From CAZNXJ01 sp964577115 (GTDB lineage: Bacteria; Planctomycetota; Planctomycetia; Pirellulales; Pirellulaceae): a stretch of DNA of 64,000 nt. The stretch is taken from assembly GCA_964577115.1 (NCBI GenBank), contig CAZNXJ010000012.1:103082-167081 (forward strand). Reading direction: 5' to 3'. The number at the start of each line of letters is the position of its first letter. Position 1 is the stretch's first letter. Of this stretch, positions 34,836 through 43,400 are shown one piece after another. The notes below the pieces were generated by a model, which worked only from the letters and a program-made list of their open reading frames with translations, did no database searches and was not told the origin of the DNA. The translations under genes and the position numbers were made by a program.

Positions 34836-36991
34836 TGTCCATTCCTTGAGCGTTGCGCATGGGCCATGGCCTCGGAGGCCGCTGGCACTTGAGCGGGCTG
34901 TGTGCTGTTGGTCCAGCCGGCGACCAGCCACCCGCCGTCCGAAACGAGCTGGCCGAGTCGCAGGAAACCGCCGGCTCCGAGCCGTCCTTCGAGTTCGACG
35001 CCTTCGCCGACGAGCTCTTCCTTGAACAGCGCGCTGAACTTTTGCCGCATCAGCGTCTTCACGGCGATCTTCACGGCGTTCTCGAACCCTTGCCGAGTGT
35101 ACTCGGCTTGCACTTCGCCCTCGCGGGTCAGCTTGGCCCCCGTCGGCGTGCGCGTCAAGTTGTATACCGCCGAGATTTCCATCTCGTCCGTCACCCGCTG
35201 CTCGCCACGAGTAAACCGCTTCCCGCGAATGCCAATTCGTACGCGCTGGTCGCTGAACTGCACCTGGATCGGCTGGTTGTCCGCGAATGTGATCGACCAG
35301 GGATCCTTATTCGGGTCGATCTTCAGCTCATCCGGCACCTCTCGGTTCGCTTCCTCCAGCGCCTTCACGAGCTTCTCGTCGGTCAATGTAAACCCGCCCA
35401 ACAGCGCCTCGGACATGTTGCCGACGAATGTTTCATGCAGCCGGACTGCCACGTCCAGACCCGGATCGAGCTCCGGGGGAGCCGTCGGGGCCCCGACCTG
35501 GAACATGCCCGCCTGAAGCATGCGCAGCACAACCGCATCATGAGTCGTCGCCACGTGCATCAGCTCGGGAAACTGGCCGCGTCGCAATAACGGCAGGCGG
35601 AACGATTCGTAGTAGAGACGCTGCGGTTCGCCGAGCAGTTCGGCGGTGCGCTCGTCAAACTGCGTTTGCAACCGTCCGGCCGCATTCCGCGATGCGATTG
35701 CCTCGGCGCGCGGCTGCTGCTGAGCGGCCTGCCGCCAGGCTAAACGCTCGACAAGACGCAGATGGTGCTGGATGTCGTAGATATTGCTTTGCGTATTCGC
35801 GCTTGCTCGGCTCGGCGCCACCGCCAGGCCCTCGGCGTCAAAGTACAGCGACTTGTCTGCGGCGAGCGCCGTCTGGCCCGTCGAATAAATCGTCACTCCA
35901 CGCTGGGTGCCAATGTTGTGGCTGTAGGCCGTGCCGCGAAACTGTAGAGCCAGCTCGGCCTGGTGCGGGTTGGGCAGCAGCGCCAACTGAACGTTGGCTA
36001 GCGTTCGTGCCGTCCCGTAGAGTGACGTTCCGAGGATGCAGTCGCGAACCTCCATCGTTTCGTCGACCGGTTCGTTGACGCCGCGCGTGATGAAGTCTGC
36101 CGAGACGCGAGCATAGAAATTCGGCTGCGCGAAATGCTCGCGGACCAGACGCTGGATGGCCGGCGCCTGGTTGGCGCTGTTCAGCCAGCCAACTCCGCGT
36201 CCGATGGCCTGAAGCCGAGCGGACTCGCGGTTCTCATGAAAACCTTCAATGTTTGCCGCGAGCTGCTCGAGCTGCTCGTCGTACTGCTCGGCCATGTTCG
36301 GCGTCCGCTCGACGACCGTCGCATTCATGAACGCGTGCAGTCGCGTGCGCAGGTCAGTAAAGATCGGCAGTTCCATGCCCGCCTGGAAACTATATAGCGA
36401 TTGCAGGACGGTATTGAGCTGAGCCAGATTGGGCTCGTCAGCCGCCAATTGTTCCTCGAGCGTTTCCCAATTCAAAAAGGTATGCCACGCCGAACGATAC
36501 TCGTCGCCACCGCGCTGGAGGTATGCGTCGAGCTCTTTCGCCGCGTCGAGCGCCTCTTCGCGCTTGCGCTGCCACGCGTCTTTCGGGGGAGGTGTGTACT
36601 GACCCTTTGCACTGCGGATCACCGCGGGCAGGGTATCGGCCGATACGTTTTGCCGGAGTAGTTGCCATAGCTGCTCGCGGACGGCGACGAACCGGGGCCG
36701 GTCGAGCCCGGGGGCACCGCTGTCGAAGCGTGCGAGAACCGCTTGAAGTTCGGCCGGATCGGTGCTGGCGGCATTGGCCAGCTGGGCTTCCAGCCGGTCC
36801 GCGTAGAGATAACGTCGCCACGCGTCACCGTTCGCGCCGCTGCCGATCCACTCGGTGAGCTGTTGCCAGGCGGTGCGGAGATTCTCGGCCGCCGAAGGTA
36901 CGGAATCCGATTCGGCCGACGAGCGCGTCGCCAGAATCGTCCCAAGCAACAGAGCAGCGGCAGTCACCGAGCGGAAGATGGACTGGGGCAT
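34832..36991 (-). CDS. Large secreted hypothetical protein, 719 aa
   Basis: A signal peptide (FRSVTAAALLLGTILATRSSAES) is followed by about 690 residues of mostly helical, Gln/Leu/Ala-rich sequence, a middle beta-rich part (NVQLALLPNPHQAELALQFRG, then GVTIYSTGQTAL) and a C-terminal part with VQFSDQRVRIGIRGKRF. Only one Cys is evident. Nothing suggests enzymes or known motifs; the beta-rich part could be a lipid- or peptide-binding module. It is the first gene of a two-gene unit. It starts divergently from the giant LEPR-like gene with a 486-base gap, so they might share regulation. Confidence 0.75.
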   Translation of the reverse strand: MPQSIFRSVTAAALLLGTILATRSSAESDSVPSAAENLRTAWQQLTEWIGSGANGDAWRRYLYADRLEAQLANAASTDPAELQAVLARFDSGAPGLDRPRFVAVREQLWQLLRQNVSADTLPAVIRSAKGQYTPPPKDAWQRKREEALDAAKELDAYLQRGGDEYRSAWHTFLNWETLEEQLAADEPNLAQLNTVLQSLYSFQAGMELPIFTDLRTRLHAFMNATVVERTPNMAEQYDEQLEQLAANIEGFHENRESARLQAIGRGVGWLNSANQAPAIQRLVREHFAQPNFYARVSADFITRGVNEPVDETMEVRDCILGTSLYGTARTLANVQLALLPNPHQAELALQFRGTAYSHNIGTQRGVTIYSTGQTALAADKSLYFDAEGLAVAPSRASANTQSNIYDIQHHLRLVERLAWRQAAQQQPRAEAIASRNAAGRLQTQFDERTAELLGEPQRLYYESFRLPLLRRGQFPELMHVATTHDAVVLRMLQAGMFQVGAPTAPPELDPGLDVAVRLHETFVGNMSEALLGGFTLTDEKLVKALEEANREVPDELKIDPNKDPWSITFADNQPIQVQFSDQRVRIGIRGKRFTRGEQRVTDEMEISAVYNLTRTPTGAKLTREGEVQAEYTRQGFENAVKIAVKTLMRQKFSALFKEELVGEGVELEGRLGAGGFLRLGQLVSDGGWLVAGWTNSTQPAQVPAASEAMAHAQRSRNGQ

Positions 36992-37477
36992 ACGGTCAAA
37001 GCTTCTCTAAGCGTGGATAAGGAATAACGCCGGCAGCGGGGCCTGAAAACGCCGGTAATAAGTTGTCCATCTTCGCTATTTTCCGGCGAAGAGCAACCCT
37101 GTAGAGCGGGACAGCGACCACTCGTGTCCCATAAAAGCTGAGCCCCCTCCCGTTCCCTCGTCGCGACGCGGGCGTGTCGCCCTCTCGGGGGTTTTTCCTC
37201 GGCATTTTGACCCCATCACCGCCGATCCGCAGGCCTGCCGCCGGGACACGAACAGTGACGGATCTCTAAAAAAACTCCCTGTTTTCCATAGCGCGGCGGG
37301 GTTTTGGTGTGCCACGGAAAGGCCGGGTGTGCGGAGTGTGACAAGGAATTGTCATCGCCAATCTGACGATAGGCGCCGGGTGGATCACGGCAATAGTGAG
37401 GCGGTAGGTGCGCCGGCCACGGTAGTCCGCCGGCACAAAGCACATCGAAGCCCTTCCTAGCAACGGAGCCGTCGAAG
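36992..37477. other. Intergenic region upstream of the giant gene
   Basis: These 486 bases separate two divergent genes. No coding frame stands out. A plus-strand G-run followed by five T (about 37187-37195) and a GGGACA/TGTCCC inverted repeat (near 37110-37130) are the only structures noticed; neither is convincing as a terminator. The region should hold both promoters. Confidence 0.45.
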
Positions 37478-40400
37478 ATGGGCAAGCGCCGCACGCAGCA
37501 GACCTTGTGGAAAACACCTCGCAAACGGGTTCGGCAGAACACTCACCGCCGCGCATTCTCCCTCGAGTCACTCGAAAGCCGCTTGCTCATGGCCAGCGAT
37601 GTGATCGGCCAGTGGGAACTGGTCGCCGACACGGGACCGTCGAACGCCGACCGCGTTACCTGGGATCTCCGTATCCAGGGGCAGGTGAGCTCGGCCGACG
37701 CTCCCATTGCCAATACAACGGCGCCGCAGCCCGGCGCGACCGGTACGATGCCGCCGCTGGCCACCGGCGTAGCGGCCGTGCCACCTATCCCGCCGCTCAG
37801 CACACCGCCCGAACCCCTCTATGCCCCACCCGAGATGCCAATCGGCGCTCCGAATCCCGGTCTCGGCCAATTGCCACGCACGGCGTCCATCCCGTCGACC
37901 GCATCCCCGATGGTTCCGACGCTCGGGGAAGCAGACTTCGCCAACGCGCTCGCGACGAGCTCGATCGACGCGACCCGCGTTGTTGAATGGGACCATGACG
38001 GCGATGGTCAGATCGATGGCGTGTCAGCGGTCGGCGCCGAAGGGCGATTTGTTTACGAACCACAGGACGTCCGCTACGGTGCCCTGCAATTGCGCGCTCG
38101 GGTTGTAAGTACGACCTCCGTAGTGCCCGGTGCCTGGCAAACTTTCAACGTGCATTTTGTGCCGCAGCCGGCGGGAGTGGTTCACGCCGAGCTGCTCAAC
38201 GATACCGGGACGGCCGGTGATCGGCGAACATCGGATCCTCGCGTTGCCGGACAAGTGCGCCAGATGGACGGAGCTCCCGCGCCGTACGCTAAGGTGTACA
38301 TCGACGTTAACCAGGATGGACGCGTCGACGAACATCTCTGGACGGACGCCGACGGTCAGTTCGTTTTTGATCCCCCGTCACTCGTGGCCGGTTCGCACAC
38401 GCTTCAATTCCGCGTTGGGCGATGGGACGCGCGAGCCGGCGGCGAGGTGTTTGGCGACTGGAGATCGATCGCGTTTCAATTCGAACCGCAAGTGCCGCTC
38501 GGCGTCGTGCAGTTCGAAGTCTTCGGATGGCAGGACGCTGACACTCCGGTCCACCAACGAGGTGTTCAGGGAACCGCCGCGCCTGGTGCGGAAATTGAGC
38601 TCGACTTGAACAGCGATGGAGTCCCCGATCGGTTTGGTTCGGCCGACGAAACAGGTGCGTTTCAAATTGTGGGTATCACGCTCGTCCCGGGGCGCTCGAC
38701 TCTTCGCGTCCGGGCTCTCGATGTGAATGGCCACTCGGCCGAGCCACAGGCAAGCGAGTGGAGTTCGTTGTCGATCGATGTCAAATCGAACTCGTTCGGA
38801 GCGATTCAGCTCGACCAACTACGTCTCCGTACGGATGACGGCCAGCACAACAACGATCGCCTCACAAGCGACCCGTTGCTGGTGGGGCGCGTTATCCTTC
38901 CCAGCTCTCTGGCGTTTGGTTGGATCGAGTTCGATACAAACGGCGACCAGTTGAGAGACGGAGCAGCGGCGATACGCGTCGACGGCAGCTTCACCGTCCT
39001 GCCGGCGAGCGAGCCTGGGATACACCATGTTCGCGTGCGAACGGTTACTTGGGATTATCAGTTAGGGCGTGCCGCTGCGGGACCGTGGCAAACGCTGAGC
39101 TACGAATTGCAGGTCCGCTCGGACGGTGAACCGCGCACGGAGACTTCGTCTGCAAGCAGTCCTTCGCCCACGATCGCGGCCGGCGCTCCAGCTATGCCCG
39201 CCGAGGCTCCGAACGCACTGCTGGTTGCAGCCGGTTCGCTCGGTGCCCCCGCCGTGATGCCAGGAACTCCATGGGAAGTGTCTACCGTTCCAACCGTGCC
39301 CGACCTCGATGCCGGCGAGGTGCAATCGAGGGCGTTCGCCTGGCCTGAGGCACCGGAAATTCCCGAGTTCGATCCGTGGTCGCTCGCCGGAGGCTCCATC
39401 ACTTCGAGCGGCGAATTGCCCGAGCTGCTCGTCTATCGTCCGGACTTGGAAATGAGCTACCAGCGTGCATGGCACGCGGCGCAGGCAGATTACGAACGGC
39501 AGATGCGCGCCGACCGCGACATGCATCGGCAACAGAACCGAACGAGGGAAGAGCAACATCGTCGTGACGAACAAGCGGCTCGCGAGGCCGCGGCGCAAGC
39601 GACCCGGCAGGCTCATGAGAACTACCACCGTACGATAAGTGCCGCGCATCCAACCATTGATCTGGTCGCCGAACAGGCGGCCCACGGCCAGCGCGTGCAG
39701 CAGGCCATGTCGGCATATGAGCAAGCGATAGCCGCGAACCGGGCCCATCATGAACAGATCAAGGCGAGTCTGCGGGATCGCCTGGCGCATGCCGAACGCC
39801 AAGCCCAAGAGACGCGCGACTCGATCATTCGCCAGATGGAACAGTACGTCCAGCAGCATCTGCTCGCCAGTTCACCACCACCGCCCGATTTCCCACAGCG
39901 CATTCAGCAGTATCGCCGCGACGCGTTTACCGCTCACGCGGAGATGATCGCGCAGGCCGTACGGGACGTCGCGCAGCAAGAGGCGGATGCCGAAAATGCG
40001 CGGCAGCGTAATGACGCGCGGGCGCTCGAGCAGAGAGACCGAGCGATCGCGGACTCGGCCGCTCTTCTGGCTCGGCAGCAAGCCGAATGGTGGAAGTGGG
40101 ATGCCGAGCGGCAGGTGGCGGCGATCGAGCAGCGAGACGTTGCGATTTCCGCCGCCGAGCTACAGCAGCAGGCGACGCTCGCCAACCTCGAGCAGCAGCG
40201 CGCGGTGAAGGATCTGCAACTTGCCGAGTACCATCAGCAAGAGCAGCTCGAGGCGCTTGAAGCCATGCATGCCGCGCGAGCGCAGATCGCGACGCTCACG
40301 TCTGACACTCAATGGCCCGCAGGCGATGTCGGGGCAACCGTCCATTTCGCTATGGCGCTCCTCGTGGAAGAGCAGCGATTGTTCAGTGGAATCGAAGTTG

Positions 40401-43400
40401 CCGAACAGAGCCATTCTGCCGCGGTCGCTCTGGCAACTGCACGCTGGAACGTTCATATGGCTGCGGCCGAGTGGCAGTGGAAACAACAGGTCCACGCGGC
40501 CGACCATCAATCGCTGGTTGACCACCGCCGAGTTGAAGTGCAACATGCGCTCGACGTAATCGCCGCCCGCTACACGGAGATCGTCGTCAGCGGGGTCGAG
40601 TGGAACGACTACGAGCGGCGAATCATCTCGGCTGACGAGCAGCGCAGCGTCGAGCAGGCCGATGCAGATCGATCGCGAAATAGCGACCTCGCCGACCTGT
40701 ATCTCCAACACACACGAAGCACCATCCCGATACTCGCGGATGCGCAAGTAACGGGCATCACGCCTGCTGTCGAAGCAGACCTCGGGGCAGCGCAGCAGGG
40801 GCACGTCTCCGCGGCGGCTGACGTGCGGCATCGTCATGCGTACGCCGAGTTGGACGCCGAGCAGCGGTGGGTCAACTCGGCGCTCGACGCGTATTTCCAA
40901 TACGAAGCCACGGCGTACGACGGAGCGGCCCACCGCGCTACGGCCATCGCGTCCGCCGATGCCGCTCGCGTGACCGCGGACGCTATGCGCGTGGCGCGAC
41001 ACGCAAATGAACGGCAAGCGGCGGATGAGCTGCGCACGCGCAGCGAACTAGACGCTGAACTGACGCTGGTCACCGACGTTGCCGCAGCCGACGGAGCTCG
41101 CGACGCAACCGTTGTTCGGCTAATCGCCAACTTCGAACAGGCTGTGCAGCGGGAGGCCGGCCAGTGGGAAGTTGCTCGAGCGACGCATCACGTTGCTCTG
41201 GTGGAACAGTTCGCAGCGAGCGAAATAGCGCCCAAGGATTGGGCGGACTACGAAACGGCCGTCGCACAGCATCTGCATACATGGGTTACCGAGCGGCAAC
41301 GGGCCGAGCTGAGTCAGGTGGTGGACACGACTAGCGCGGATGTCGATGCGGCGCTAAGGCGGATCGCACTACGAACGCAAACGATCGCGGGCGAAGCCGC
41401 GATCGCTCGGCAGCTCGTCGCAGCGCAAACTGCCGCCGACTCGCAGCAGCTGCACGATCGCGGTACCGCCGATGTACAAGCGGCAGGTGACGCCGCCGCG
41501 GCGACGCTGAAGTTTGTGAGTGGACATGCGCAGGCCGGCCGGGATTACCAGGTTACGGAAGCCCAGGCTCGGAAGACGCACGAGCAACGGTCGCACGCAG
41601 CTGCCTTCGATCATGCACGCCGCATGGCGGACGCGGATCGACAGCGAGACAAAAAACATATCACCGCCAGCGACTATGAAACCTTCGAGCGGCAATCGCT
41701 GCATGCCAAACGCATCGCGGAAGCCGCCGCCTTCGAACAGAAGGAATATGTCATGGCCACCGCCGCCGAGGAGTGGACCCAGGCAACTTCGGGGCTCGGC
41801 GTCGACTATGCGAGCGCCACGGGTGCAGCCGCCGTAGATCGCGCGCAAGCATTTCACGCGGCAGAATCGAATTGGTTCACCACTCAGAGCTCAGCAACCC
41901 GCACTGCCGCAGATGCGCTCGAACATTCGCGAGCTCAGGCCGATCGTCAAGGACTCGCGATCCAGGCCGATTGGAATGCGTTAATCGCTGCCGCCGATTT
42001 GCGACTCGCGGCAGACCACCAAATGACTCAGCTGCGTTTCGACCACGCGATGGCACTCGCCGGTAGCGGCTACGAATCCGCTGCATGGCAAACATACGCG
42101 CGCGGACTTGCGAATGAATCAGGCGAGGGACGTGATGCCGAAGCGTCGACTGCCGAGCTGCTACAGTACCGGGCACATGTAGCGACGGCTGCGGCCGATC
42201 GGGCTCAGGCCGTTCACGATGCGCGTGAGCAAATGTTTTCGGTGCTGCAAGCGGCGGAACGTCAGCATCTGGATGAGCTGCAACAGGCTGAGCGCCAGGC
42301 ACAGCTTGCCTTGAACGCTGCGCACTTCGAGTACGTCAACCGGATCACGGACGCCGTGCTGGTCCGCGACACGTCCCTCCGCGCGGCGGCTGCCACGCAT
42401 GCCGCGGAGGAGCAGCGCGCAGATCAGCATCTTGCGCTCGTGGCAACACGGACAACTAGCGACCTGGCCATTGCTGAAGCAAAGGCGGCGGCCGGTCGCG
42501 CTGTCGGCGAAGCTGCCGCACAGCGGGATTACCGCATTGCTGCGGCAAAGGCGTATGCGGCGCTGTACGTCGCTCAGGATCCTTTGCAACCGGCCGGGGG
42601 TTCAGTCAACTCCGCCATGCAGGCATACGCAACCGCAATGGGGTCCGCATCAGACAAGTACGCTTCGAAGCGCCGGCAGCTCGACGTCCAATACGCCACG
42701 CAGTTCGGCGACGCGCTGATTGACCGAGCGCAGGACGTGGGAGCCGCTGGGATCCAATACGCTGCGGATATTGCCAGTGCAACTCGCCATTACGCCGACG
42801 TCGCTAATGGCTGGGATACGACCTACTCAATCCTGGCGGGCGAAGCCGTGCGGCGGCAGACCGAAGCGTGGATGAAGCTAGAAGCCGACCGCGAGGCGGC
42901 TTACCGCGGGTCGCAGCGAGAATGGTTTGATGGCCAGGCGCAAGCCATTCAGCAATACCTGGCAATCGCCGGGCAGGGCGAGCGAATCTATGCACGTGAG
43001 CAGGCGATGGCGGAGTCGATCTATCAGCGGCATGTAATAGATAACTCGGCGGCCAACTTTGCGCCCGGCTTCGCAGATTGGATTCGCGATGTCGCGCCCG
43101 AGTACGTGAAGCTGCGCGAACGCGAGGCGGAACTGGCGACGTCGCTCGCTGCCGAGCAGGTCATCGCTGACTCCCAGTACGAAGATCACGTGGCTGGCTC
43201 GGCCATCCGCACGGCGGCGGATGTGCATGCTCAGCGCAGCCTTTTCGGGATAAAAACGCTGGAAGCGTACCGCATCTACCAGCAAACCATGGTCGCTGCC
43301 GACAGCCAACTCATGGCCGCGGCCGCCTATGCCGACCAAACGCGGGCGATTAGCCGAGCCTCCGCACAGGCGGATTATGACGTGCAGGCGGCTCGTTCGG

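Noticed and set aside
37140..37196. Terminator in the gap before the giant gene
   Set aside because: A G-run followed by five T is present, but no gene ends upstream on that strand and the stem pairing is irregular.
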